64,000 nt of DNA from Candidatus Poribacteria bacterium (GTDB lineage: Bacteria > Poribacteria > WGA-4E > WGA-3G), in NCBI GenBank assembly GCA_022828145.1, contig JAJEJA010000043.1, positions 62,001-126,000 on the forward strand, in the 5' to 3' direction. The first letter of the stretch is position 1, and every line of letters starts with the position of its first letter. The notes beneath the pieces were generated by a model, which searched no databases, was not told the DNA's origin, and saw only the letters and a program-made list of their open reading frames with translations. The translations under genes were made by a program, and so were the position numbers. This document shows positions 43,777 through 52,726 of the stretch, in pieces.

Positions 43777-44550
43777 TTATCTGGCGGTACCTTCCATTTG
43801 CTCGCGTAGAAATGCAAGGATATCGGCGATATCTTGGTCGCTGAGGATATCGGATGCGTAGAATGGCATGAGTGATCCGCCGCCTCGAATTTTGGTTGCC
43901 CAACGCGTAATAGTTTTATCAATATCGCGTGGGGGTCGTGTTCTCACGAGTTGGATACCGATACCAGCCTTTTTGGGTGTTGGGTGACAAACGACGCAAG
44001 CGCGTCCCCAGAGTTCCCATCCTTTTTTGGTGTCTCCGGTCATAGCAGCGATCTTTTCTCCTGCTTCAGTCTTTGCTGCAGCATCTAACATTTGCATTTC
44101 AAATTGTGGGCCCTTTTTTCCTTCAGAAATTGCCTCAAAGTATGCCATGAGTGCTTCTGCATGTTCTGCTGGGATTGCTGTTGGGTTAACTTTAGATTCT
44201 GGTATTTTCTGTAAAAAGTGTTGGTAGCAGAAACCCCCGCCTCCTGCGGCTCTTGCGAAATCTGCACCTTTAATCATACCCCCCTTTGCAGAACCGCGTT
44301 GTGGAACACCGATAACACTATGTCCGGCACGAATTACGCCGTCAGGTTCATCTTCATCATCAAAATCTGCGTGACAATTTGCACAAGAGAGTCCGGTTGC
44401 AACTTTAGGATTGATAGTTCCCTTAAACGTTGGATCATGGAAAAGTTCCCGTCCAAGTTGTGCCTTATCTGATAACTGTTGTGCTTGTGTCAAGAATACT
44501 AAAACTGTTATCAGCATTGCAGCAATTGAGAACGAAACAAATTTACGCAT
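43777..44550 (-). CDS. Dihaem c-type cytochrome
   Basis: 257 aa from ATG 44550, seven bases after AAGGAG; a TTG one codon earlier is less likely. Signal peptide to TQAQQ. Two haem sites, CANCH (56-60) and CVVCH (185-189). The distal Met ligand may be in GGGSLMPF, and the domain ends in SDQDIADILAFLREQM, the usual cytochrome c helix. Periplasmic electron carrier or part of an oxidase or dehydrogenase. Monocistronic. Confidence 0.9.
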   Translation of the reverse strand: MRKFVSFSIAAMLITVLVFLTQAQQLSDKAQLGRELFHDPTFKGTINPKVATGLSCANCHADFDDEDEPDGVIRAGHSVIGVPQRGSAKGGMIKGADFARAAGGGGFCYQHFLQKIPESKVNPTAIPAEHAEALMAYFEAISEGKKGPQFEMQMLDAAAKTEAGEKIAAMTGDTKKGWELWGRACVVCHPTPKKAGIGIQLVRTRPPRDIDKTITRWATKIRGGGSLMPFYASDILSDQDIADILAFLREQMEGTAR

Positions 44551-44735
44551 CAAAAATCTCCTTTATTTCTTAAATAACGTTACTATTGTATATAAGAAAA
44601 AAAAATTTGTCAAGTAAAATGTTTAAAAAAGATGCATGATGATTTCTACAAATTGATTTTACAGATTTTAGAGTTACAAAGTAGTTAACACATTATGAAG
44701 AACGTTCAAGATGAGGATAAGTGGTATTGGTACTA

Positions 44736-45593
44736 TTATGACCAGACATATATTTCGTTATCGTCGGGTGAATATCCGATGAATACTGCTAATACTATCC
44801 TTGCTCGCGTGCCTTTGACAGGGGGCACCTCGTGGATACACCGTGTATTGAAAAAGTAAAGGTCCCCTTGTTGCAAGTTGACTCGGTAGTGTTCTATTTT
44901 GTTTTTGCTGGCATACTTGTCAAAGGTCTCTTCTGCAATATAGGGTTGAATATTTTCTGACCAGAGACATTTATGCAGTATTGCTTGTGTTGCTTCTCCA
45001 GTTTCATCTGCATTTTGAATGCATAGTACACCTGCGAACTGATGTTCGAATCGATAGACAGCGTAATCTGTGCGTTGTTCGCGATATTTCACACTATCTA
45101 TGTGGGGTTTATAGCTATGCGTTTCGTAATGGACACGAAATATTGCTGGTCCGTATAGAGAACCATCAGGTTCGCGAGCAACCTGGACATCCTTACCAGG
45201 GGAAAGTGCGGATAAAGATTGATAGATCAGGTCTATAGGATTGTCAAAACCATCGAACAGAAATTGGAAAAGATGGTGGGTCGTCTCAGCGTGTGCTAAA
45301 AAGCGTGTTTTGTTGTCACCGCGATTGCCAAGACTTGTTCCGATGTCAATCCGCGTGCGTTTGTCGGCAGAATTCGTGTCTGCTTCGTCTCTCATCAACC
45401 CCATATTTGTAAATCTATTGATAAGACCTTGACACTGTTCGGGTGAATATACGTTCCGCAATATGATTGCGGGTATTTCTGCCTGTGATAAGGAATAAAT
45501 TGGGTTCTGATAGTTTTTGAGAACGGTTTTTAGATTAGGTTCTGCGGGCAGCCAATCTGTTTGAGCTAAACCGTGTATGCCAAATTTTCTCAT
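44736..45593 (-). CDS. 2-oxoglutarate/Fe(II)-dependent oxygenase
   Basis: 285 aa. Jelly-roll oxygenase with H164 and D166 (KPHIDS), distal H254 (RCIHEVPPV) and Arg 263/265 (GTRARIVLAVF) for 2-oxoglutarate. It has a ~130-residue N-terminal part, LILRNVYSPEQC-like at its start. Its ATG overlaps the aspartate kinase stop (ATGA), so the two are coupled in translation. It might hydroxylate an amino acid or a peptide; that is inference. Confidence 0.82.
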   Translation of the reverse strand: MRKFGIHGLAQTDWLPAEPNLKTVLKNYQNPIYSLSQAEIPAIILRNVYSPEQCQGLINRFTNMGLMRDEADTNSADKRTRIDIGTSLGNRGDNKTRFLAHAETTHHLFQFLFDGFDNPIDLIYQSLSALSPGKDVQVAREPDGSLYGPAIFRVHYETHSYKPHIDSVKYREQRTDYAVYRFEHQFAGVLCIQNADETGEATQAILHKCLWSENIQPYIAEETFDKYASKNKIEHYRVNLQQGDLYFFNTRCIHEVPPVKGTRARIVLAVFIGYSPDDNEIYVWS

Positions 45594-46942
45594 ACGAAAA
45601 ATTCCTTGTATAGTGCTTGAACTGCGGCTTCCATCCCTATTGATTTTACACCGAACATCATACTGACCTCATTTGATCCTTGGTTTATCATCTCTATATT
45701 GACATTTGCGTTTGCAAATGCAGTTGTTGCTCTTGATGCTACCCCGACAGTATGTTGCATACCTTCGCCGACGACCATGATAAGAGATAGGTCGCGTTCG
45801 ACGTAAACGTCTTCTGGTGCGAGTGTTTGTCGTATCTTTTCTACGACTCTTTTCTCTTTGTCAAGTGGAAGGTTCTCTTCACGGAGTATTACAGACAAAT
45901 TATCGATTCCAGAAGGGATATGTTCAAAAGAGATATTCTCGGTTTCTAAGATCTGTAGCAATCGTCTACCGAAACCGATTTGGCGGTTCATTAGATATTT
46001 GCTTAGGTAGACACAGCAGACATCGTTCATTGCAGCGATGCCAACAACAGGGTTATCATTTGCTGTCCGTTTCGGGACGATTCGTGTTCCTGTTGCATCT
46101 GGGTTGTTTGTATTACGGATGTGAACTGGTACCATCGCGCGGTATACAGGTTCAAGTGCTTCATCGTGAAATACTGAAAAACCTGCATAAGAGAGTTCAC
46201 GCATTTCACGGTATGTGAGTTCTGAGATTGGAGCAGGATTTGAAACTATTGACAGATTTGCTGCGAACACGGAGTCGACATCGGTGAAATTTTCATAGAC
46301 TGTTGCTCGTACAGCCCCTGCGAGGATTGCCCCTGTAATATCTGAACCACCTCGTGAGAACGTCACAATGTGTCCATCTTTTGAATAGCCGAAGAATCCT
46401 GGGAAGATCGTAATTCCTGGGCGTTCACTTAAACTTCGCAAACGGGTGTAAGCTTCAGGAAGGATTTGAGCGTTCCCCGGTTCATCCGATAGAAGTAAGC
46501 CGGCGTCTTTTGGATTTACGTAGTGTGCTTCTACACCCCGTGCTTGTAACACTTGTGCGATGAGCCTGGCACAGTTGTCTTCACCACCTGCTTTCATGGT
46601 ATCCATATAAAGATCGGTGTCGTCGGTATTTGATTCCAGTCGTTGTGTTAGATCACTTGCAATAGGGTCAACTACCTTTGGCGGGAGTTCTAATTCTGTC
46701 GCGATATTTCTGTAACGTTCTATTGCTTCGGCACATTCAGAAGCTCCGATTTTTCCCATGAGTCTTTCTGATGCTGCTGCGATGAGTAGATCCGTAACTT
46801 TTATGTCTTGGCTGTGTCGCTTTCCTGGCGCGGATACAACGATTAACCTTCTATCTGGCTCGGCAGTGATGATGTCGCAGACTTGCCTAACCTGTTCTCC
46901 AGTTGCGAGAGAACTACCCCCAAATTTTGATACTTTTAACAA
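45590..46942 (-). CDS. lysC: Aspartate kinase
   Basis: 450 aa. Amino-acid kinase domain: KVSKFGGSSLATGEQ at the N-terminus, TFSRGGSDITGAIL, and the ENFTDVDSVFAANL segment. Two ACT domains follow (~300-450), ending in IEMINQGSNEVSMMFGV, the regulatory region. Phosphorylates aspartate on the way to Lys, Thr, Met and diaminopimelate. No other biosynthetic gene of the pathway is adjacent; instead an oxygenase is coupled behind it. Confidence 0.94.
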   Translation of the reverse strand: MLKVSKFGGSSLATGEQVRQVCDIITAEPDRRLIVVSAPGKRHSQDIKVTDLLIAAASERLMGKIGASECAEAIERYRNIATELELPPKVVDPIASDLTQRLESNTDDTDLYMDTMKAGGEDNCARLIAQVLQARGVEAHYVNPKDAGLLLSDEPGNAQILPEAYTRLRSLSERPGITIFPGFFGYSKDGHIVTFSRGGSDITGAILAGAVRATVYENFTDVDSVFAANLSIVSNPAPISELTYREMRELSYAGFSVFHDEALEPVYRAMVPVHIRNTNNPDATGTRIVPKRTANDNPVVGIAAMNDVCCVYLSKYLMNRQIGFGRRLLQILETENISFEHIPSGIDNLSVILREENLPLDKEKRVVEKIRQTLAPEDVYVERDLSLIMVVGEGMQHTVGVASRATTAFANANVNIEMINQGSNEVSMMFGVKSIGMEAAVQALYKEFFV

Positions 46943-47010
46943 TCCATATCCTCCAATACTTGTTTGTTATGCTTATATATTATACCATACATTAAGAAGA
47001 AATGACAAGT

Positions 47011-47042
47011 TACGGCACTCGGAAAGTGACTACTACTATTAA
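47011..47042. repeat. Hairpin repeat, GGCACTCGGAAAGTGAC + TACTACTATTAA
   Basis: Another copy of the 7417 family in the gap upstream of the aspartate kinase gene. One stem base has changed (GTGAC for GTGCC), which weakens pairing. The tail TACTACTATTAA is intact. Confidence 0.65.
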
Positions 47043-47124
47043 TTTTATACACATTCCGCACTGCTGATGCTGCCGATTTTGACAATAGGATTCTTTTTGT
47101 GAGTTTCAGGCAATTGACATGATA

Positions 47125-47153
47125 CGTAGCACAATCAAGATGAATGTGCTACG
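47125..47153. repeat. Hairpin CGTAGCACA...TGTGCTACG, single unit of the minisatellite motif
   Basis: A perfect 9-bp stem with an 11-base loop ATCAAGATGAA. Loop and right arm (CAATCAAGATGAATGTGCTAC) match the unit repeated nine times at 26261-26565. It lies about 45 bases beyond the 3' end of lptD, where it could act on the transcript end. Confidence 0.6.
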
Positions 47154-47198
47154 GCTGTGTGACGATGTTTGTTGAGCAGAGAGGTGCAATCAGGGATG

Positions 47199-50100
47199 TT
47201 AGAAGAAGGATCTACCGAGTGAATTGCCGGTGCCGAATGCATTATACGGAACACCTGCTGGTAGGGTGTGAAGTCCCCATGTTTCAGTTGTTGCATCGTA
47301 ACCGATACCCGCTGAGACTGCAGGCTCGCCTATTAAGTTGACCTGGAATGTGAAATCTTGCCTGACATTGTCAAACGGGGGGTCCCGTTTAATGCCGACA
47401 CGACTCCAAGATATGCGTAAATTCCAATCGTGTAAATTTCGGTTTATACTGATGCGCTGTGAATAAAACTGACGTTCTATCGGGTAATAGATGAGACTGA
47501 AATCGAACTCCAGATCTTTGCTGAATCGGTATCGTCCGTTGGCAGTCATTGAACGAGAAGCACGAATTGAGGTATGTCGTTTACTAAAAGAATTACCTAA
47601 GCTCACGTTCCAACTTTTACGTGTATATCTGATATTCGTCCTTATCCCGACCATTTTAAATTGTTCCCCATCATCGGGATGTGGATTGGGGTCATGGGTA
47701 AGTCGAACTGTCATATTCAGATTACGACTGGGGAGTGGGACGATGGTAAAATCACTTTCTATAGGTTCGTATTTGCGTCTATAGAGTGCTTCAAATTCTG
47801 TGAAATCTGCAGTGAGTCGTGTATCAAAATGGAATATGCGATGTGCCGATTGACTACGTCTGGTTTTTATTTCGATGTTTGTGTTAAAGTTGTAGGTTAG
47901 CCTTTTGCGCTCAAAGAAATAGGTGCTTGGACCAAATGGATAAAGATTTTCGTTTGCATCAATGGGTGGCTGGTAATCAAAAGTCAATGAAGATTGCAGT
48001 TCATGCCGTAATTTTCTGACACTGGGAATAAATCTGGGACTGTATATTCGGAACAGTGTATTCGTTGCTTGGGTTCTGATGCTATAAACACCGCGTATGA
48101 TGTTTCTGTTTTTCTCTTGGTCTTTTGCATGCCATATTACGTTAGTATTCAAGTTTGCACTTATTTTGAGTTCTCGGAGCGGTGTTATGAATAAGCTCGA
48201 TTGTTTACGTAGGTCAAATCCTACATCCATAGATTGTAGGAATATGTTCTTTTCGTCTTCCCTAAATTTGTTCCGGTATGTTTGTCTATAGAAGTTGCCG
48301 AACTCAATATCCATATCGAAGCTGGTGTCTTCCAGTGTAGGAATTGCGAAAACTGAGAGGAATGGTATATCTGTTTTTGCTTTTTCCGATATGCTCACTA
48401 AACCGTCATTGATATTCTCAAAGAGTGGTAGTCTACTGAATCGCATGCGGGAAAAGTTCAGCGTTAATTGCGGCAGTTTTTGTAGTGCGGTATTGTTCTC
48501 ATCTGAGAAGTCATGCACATGTCTGACCTCAAGTCTACCGGTAAAATCCCCGATGGTTTCTCGTGAGAAGCGTAGGTTTCCATCTTCATCAATGTCTTTA
48601 TCACTTGCTGCAGAAAATGCTGCGCCGTAAGTGATGATTCCAAATGAATTGATTGAGGATTCATTGGGTAGTTTTAATTCTTCTCTGTAATGTTCAGCGC
48701 GCCATGCAGTCCGTCCTACAAAACTAATCGGCCGTCGCCCGTCTTTCTTACTATCCCAGGGTGTGAAGAAGGATTGTCTATGTCCCCACCGCATATTCCA
48801 CCGTCTGCCGATTCGTGTAGCATCCTGCCTGCTGAAGGAGTATTCGTCTGCCCCGTATAGATAGATATCTCCGTAATAGCTGCGTTTTCGGTTAACTTTT
48901 AGGATATGATAGGACTCTTTTGTATCAATTAATCTGCTATATTCTCCTGCGTAGAGACTTTGTGCTTCAGAAGCGACCTGTCGGTGGTCTTCCCATCTTC
49001 CACGGAATCCGTGTTTTCTATAGACTTCTATTTTCTCTTCTTCCTCTTCTCCGATTTCCGTTTCATCCGTATTTTCTTCAGTTTCTGAAGGTTGATCTGA
49101 TTTATCAATTGTATCATCCTGTTGTTCAACCTGTAACGGGTTATCATCTTCTTTAGTCTCTGCGGCTATATCTTCATCATTATCAGATGAATCCGTTGTT
49201 GTTTCATCCGTAGTTTTTTCAGTTTTTTCAGAATCTTCATAAGTAATGCTTTGTTCCTCGCCGTTCAAAGTAGGCTGTATCGGTTTTTTTTCTTGTTCGT
49301 TTTCTTGAACCTTGTCTGTGTCGGTAGTCGTTTCCTTTTCACTGGGAGTTGCCAATACCTCAGCTTGGAAGGTTTCCCATTCAGCTTCAAATCCTTCTGC
49401 CAGTTGTTCAAACGTTGGTGTTTCGTCTTTTTTGATGAGTTGGAAGATATAGAGTCCTTCAGGTGAAAAAACAGGATTTCGTTCAGTAATATCTCCTGGT
49501 TTCTGTAATCTTCTGACAGAATACTGCCATCCTGAAGCCATTTCGTTTAGTGGTAGACCTTTGCCTTCATTGATTTCAGCCAGTTCTGCTTCGGGGAATT
49601 CTTCAGCGAGTTTTTCGAATGTTTCACCAGCAATTGCGCGTTTATGGATATCCGTTGCGATCTCTCTGACCTTCTGTTGTGTTTCATTGCTTGCGGTGAC
49701 TGCAATGTCGATACGGGATAGTCTTATCTCCTTTTCTCCATAGACATTGAGTATTCGTTCTACCTTTAAGATATGAAATGCGGTATCTGTTCTTAGAACA
49801 GAGCTGATTTCTCCCTCTTTGAGGGAGAATGCGGCTTTATCTAAGATTGGGTCAAGGATTGGTTTACCTTCCTGATTCGTTTCGCCTTGTGTCAGGAATC
49901 CCATATCGCCGCCTTCGTATCGTGTATCCGTGTGGTCAGATTCTCTCTGTGCGATTTCAGAGAACGTAGCGTTTTCTTCATTAAGTTGTTGGTGTATTTT
50001 ATCTGCTTCCTCTTTTGCTCTATTTGCATCTTCCTCTGTAATCTGATACTCCAGAAAAAGTTGTTTTAGCCAGTAGCGATCATAATCACCTTCAAGTTGC

Positions 50101-51110
50101 TCGTGCAGCATTTCTGCTTTTTCTTTTAGTTTCGTGCGTTGTGCGGGTGTTGCGTCGGGAGGAATTGGAATATATATTTCTCTAAACTTTGTATCATTGA
50201 ACCTATATTTCCCCTCAAAACCGAAACCTTGTCCTCTCCGTGCGCTTCTATCGTATAGGATTGCAGCATCATATCGTCTCTGTCGTAAGAAAGGATATAT
50301 GATGCTGATATTTGGACCTTGGTAACTATCTGTGCCGATTCTCACAACAATTTTTGCGACTTTATCTTTGCGTAGATCGCGTCGGATTGCGGGGAAATAG
50401 AAAAGCGGAATACCCCCGATTTTCATGACGATATTCTTTGCTATCATCTCCTGATTCATTTTGATAATGACTTCGGACACACTGAAATAGTAGTGGGGGT
50501 ATTTGAGGGAGCAGGTTGTCAGGGAGCCGCTTCGGATATACGATTTTTTATCCTCTATTTTGAAGATTTCGCTTCCCCCGAAGTACCAGGGGTCGCTAAA
50601 AGTAAATCCATTTCTTGCAATACCTTTCTTCGTATCAAGGTTGAAGACGAGTTCATCGGAGAATGTCTCCTCTTCACCGACTTTTAGGTAAACGTTGCCA
50701 GCTGCGCGCATTAGGTTCTCATTGAAATCTGCCCATACGTTATCTGCTCGTAACGTCACATTATCATATTTGATAAGTGCATCACCGTGAATGCGTACGA
50801 TATTGTCCAGAATAATTACCTCATCCCCATCACCAATGACTGTATCAGGTTCAGGTGCCATAGTCTCAGGGTCTAATACCTGTTTAGGCTTTGTTACGGA
50901 TTGCGTTTCATTCGTATCACCGTTTTCGGATGATTCTTGTGAAGGTGTTTCTGGGGTCTGTGCATATAATGACCGTATCGGTAATAACAAGCAGGAGAGA
51001 GAGACAATGAGAATAGAAAACAGATACAACAACCTGTGTATAGGCTGTTTATTCTTGGATTTAATGTTATGCCAAAGAGTTTGCAATAACGTGTTCTTAT
51101 GTTGGCTCAT
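47199..51110 (-). CDS. lptD: LptD/OstA outer-membrane protein with embedded parvulin-like segments
   Basis: 1303 aa, about 1.7 times E. coli LptD. A signal segment lies at 28-50. Residues ~85-235 form the OstA periplasmic domain (VRIHGDALIKYDNVTLRADN). GGIPLFYFPAIRR (~232-244) matches the LptD transition into the barrel. Then ~345-455 is a PpiC-type parvulin (FSEIAQRESD, GGDMGFLTQGE, AAFSLKEGEISSVLR, AFHILKVERI); ~463-562 is a weaker second copy. An acidic Glu/Asp/Thr linker spans 590-695, and ~698-742 is a third half-copy (LYAGEYSRL, SYHILKVNRK). The barrel resumes from ~745 and ends SLGRSFF. The first parvulin His is missing, so chaperone rather than isomerase activity is likelier. Predicted LPS inserter carrying its own folding helper. 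Confidence 0.82.
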   Translation of the reverse strand: MSQHKNTLLQTLWHNIKSKNKQPIHRLLYLFSILIVSLSCLLLPIRSLYAQTPETPSQESSENGDTNETQSVTKPKQVLDPETMAPEPDTVIGDGDEVIILDNIVRIHGDALIKYDNVTLRADNVWADFNENLMRAAGNVYLKVGEEETFSDELVFNLDTKKGIARNGFTFSDPWYFGGSEIFKIEDKKSYIRSGSLTTCSLKYPHYYFSVSEVIIKMNQEMIAKNIVMKIGGIPLFYFPAIRRDLRKDKVAKIVVRIGTDSYQGPNISIIYPFLRQRRYDAAILYDRSARRGQGFGFEGKYRFNDTKFREIYIPIPPDATPAQRTKLKEKAEMLHEQLEGDYDRYWLKQLFLEYQITEEDANRAKEEADKIHQQLNEENATFSEIAQRESDHTDTRYEGGDMGFLTQGETNQEGKPILDPILDKAAFSLKEGEISSVLRTDTAFHILKVERILNVYGEKEIRLSRIDIAVTASNETQQKVREIATDIHKRAIAGETFEKLAEEFPEAELAEINEGKGLPLNEMASGWQYSVRRLQKPGDITERNPVFSPEGLYIFQLIKKDETPTFEQLAEGFEAEWETFQAEVLATPSEKETTTDTDKVQENEQEKKPIQPTLNGEEQSITYEDSEKTEKTTDETTTDSSDNDEDIAAETKEDDNPLQVEQQDDTIDKSDQPSETEENTDETEIGEEEEEKIEVYRKHGFRGRWEDHRQVASEAQSLYAGEYSRLIDTKESYHILKVNRKRSYYGDIYLYGADEYSFSRQDATRIGRRWNMRWGHRQSFFTPWDSKKDGRRPISFVGRTAWRAEHYREELKLPNESSINSFGIITYGAAFSAASDKDIDEDGNLRFSRETIGDFTGRLEVRHVHDFSDENNTALQKLPQLTLNFSRMRFSRLPLFENINDGLVSISEKAKTDIPFLSVFAIPTLEDTSFDMDIEFGNFYRQTYRNKFREDEKNIFLQSMDVGFDLRKQSSLFITPLRELKISANLNTNVIWHAKDQEKNRNIIRGVYSIRTQATNTLFRIYSPRFIPSVRKLRHELQSSLTFDYQPPIDANENLYPFGPSTYFFERKRLTYNFNTNIEIKTRRSQSAHRIFHFDTRLTADFTEFEALYRRKYEPIESDFTIVPLPSRNLNMTVRLTHDPNPHPDDGEQFKMVGIRTNIRYTRKSWNVSLGNSFSKRHTSIRASRSMTANGRYRFSKDLEFDFSLIYYPIERQFYSQRISINRNLHDWNLRISWSRVGIKRDPPFDNVRQDFTFQVNLIGEPAVSAGIGYDATTETWGLHTLPAGVPYNAFGTGNSLGRSFF

Positions 51111-51164
51111 TTTATATTATGACTTAATATCTTTTTCTCTTAATACGTTTCCTATTCAATGCTG

Positions 51165-52496
51165 TTATTTTTCTGTAGTTTCGGTTGATGGTACGGCATC
51201 TGGTTTGATTTTTATATAGGCATTTTCCAGCAGTGAATCTGTGTATGCTGTATATTCTTTTTCAAAAAGTTGTTGGCGTAAGATTCCGATTATCTGCTTT
51301 TTCTCTTGTGTTGTCAGTTCTGGTGTTTTGCGGTCTTCAACTTTGTAGATATGAAGTCCATTATCTAATGCCAATGTTTCACTGAATTTACCAATTTCAA
51401 GTGGTTCGACGATCTTCTGGATGATAGGATTTAATTCTGTAAGTGTATGAGTACCCATGTTTCCTTCATCTGTTTTGGTTTTAATATCGTCTGAATGCAA
51501 TTTCGCCAGTTTGGCAAAACTTTCACCTGCTTCCAGTTTTTTTAGTATATCCTGCATCTTATCTTTTGCTTTCTGGATAACTTCTTGACTGAAGGAGAAT
51601 GGCACTGTTAAATGTCTGAAAGTTATTTTCTCATCCGTTCGTGTTTCTACCATGAAAACATGATATCCGTCTTCTGCTTCAATAGGTTCGCTCATCTCAC
51701 CTGCTTTCAGTTTAGAAAGAACTGTAAGGAACACATTCGGATATGACAAGATTTCTGCGGGTGTTGTTTCAATTACGAAACCGACTTGTGTATTTAGGTT
51801 ATGTTTAGTGGCGATATTTCTTGCGATTGCTTCAAATTGTGTTTTATCAGTTTTTATATTAGTAAGTGCTTGCTTCACTTCGTCATAAGCAGTTTTCTTT
51901 TCTGCTTCGGATGGTTTATATGCGATGAATATTTTTCGTAAATGAACTTTATCTGCTTTAGTTGGTAATTGGTCTCGGTTTTCTTCAAAAAACTTTTGGA
52001 CGTCGCTGTCCCGTACTTGTAGTCGTGGTAAGATTCTCCCCATGACGAGTTTTTCAGTCATCAAGTTTCGTTGTAGTTGTTCTCGAAACGCTGCTAATGT
52101 TAATCCATTTCGGTTAAGGAATTTCTTAAATTCTTCATCTGATGCTATCTGAAATTGGGTTTTGTATTTTTGGATATGTTCTTCAATTTCTACGTTGGTT
52201 ACTTCGACCTTTAGCGTTAAGGCTGCTTCTAAAACTAGCATTTCTCGGATAAGTCTATCAAGCAATTCACTCCGTTCTTTTTCTGCTTCTTTTAGTGCCT
52301 CACTTTCAGTGTATCTGTGCATTTGTTGTAGTTCAAAAGCCCGTTGTTTAACGACTAAATCAAGCCGTCGTTTGGTAATGACATCGTCATTCACGTAAGC
52401 GATTATTTTGTCAAATATTCTTGCGTCACTTGTGGGTAGATTGATGCATAGTATGAGTATGATAAGCAGTGTAGAGGTTGTTGTTTTAGGCTTCAT
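51165..52496 (-). CDS. surA: SurA-like periplasmic chaperone with two parvulin domains
   Basis: 443 aa from ATG 52496, with GGAGG eight bases upstream; a GTG three codons earlier is less likely. Signal peptide to about TSDAR. SurA N-domain ~30-165 (IFDKIIAYVNDDVITKRRLD). Parvulin 1 ~180-290 (VHLRKIFIAYKPSEA to EDGYHVFMVE); parvulin 2 ~293-400 (FRHLTVPFSFSQEV, EGNMGTHTLTELNP, NGLHIYKVEDR). Escorts outer-membrane proteins through the periplasm. Lies 54 bases upstream of lptD, a known SurA client in proteobacteria. Confidence 0.92.
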   Translation of the reverse strand: MKPKTTTSTLLIILILCINLPTSDARIFDKIIAYVNDDVITKRRLDLVVKQRAFELQQMHRYTESEALKEAEKERSELLDRLIREMLVLEAALTLKVEVTNVEIEEHIQKYKTQFQIASDEEFKKFLNRNGLTLAAFREQLQRNLMTEKLVMGRILPRLQVRDSDVQKFFEENRDQLPTKADKVHLRKIFIAYKPSEAEKKTAYDEVKQALTNIKTDKTQFEAIARNIATKHNLNTQVGFVIETTPAEILSYPNVFLTVLSKLKAGEMSEPIEAEDGYHVFMVETRTDEKITFRHLTVPFSFSQEVIQKAKDKMQDILKKLEAGESFAKLAKLHSDDIKTKTDEGNMGTHTLTELNPIIQKIVEPLEIGKFSETLALDNGLHIYKVEDRKTPELTTQEKKQIIGILRQQLFEKEYTAYTDSLLENAYIKIKPDAVPSTETTEK

Positions 52497-52525
52497 TTTA
52501 TTCACCTCCGATAATTAGTTAAGAT

Positions 52526-52635
52526 GTTGGGTTTCGTGCCTCAACCCAACCTACGTAGTTATTTATTCTGATTTATCAGACTCCCTGATGGGGAGACTTA
52601 CCCCCCTTTATCCCAGCCCCCGAAAGCGAGGGGCT
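52526..52635. repeat. Palindromes in the surA upstream gap
   Basis: GTTGGGTTTCGTGCCTCAACCCAAC then CTAC at 52526-52554 is a hairpin ending in the same CCTAC tail as the other repeat families. At 52615-52635, AGCCCC-CGAAAGCGA-GGGGCT is a second stem-loop. They lie between the PpiC-like lipoprotein and surA and could separate the two transcripts. Confidence 0.5.
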
Positions 52636-52726
52636 AAGAATAGCAAGCGGGGGAGATGAAGTCCATCTGATAAAGGGATTCAGGGTTCTTCCGATTAACA
52701 ATGAGATATTACCATTTAGACTGATG

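Noticed and set aside
44736-46942. Hydroxyectoine pathway (aspartate kinase plus EctD-like oxygenase)
   Set aside because: No ectABC genes nearby and the oxygenase lacks EctD signature segments.
52615-52635. Riboswitch upstream of surA
   Set aside because: Only simple stem-loops are visible; no conserved riboswitch core could be recognised.
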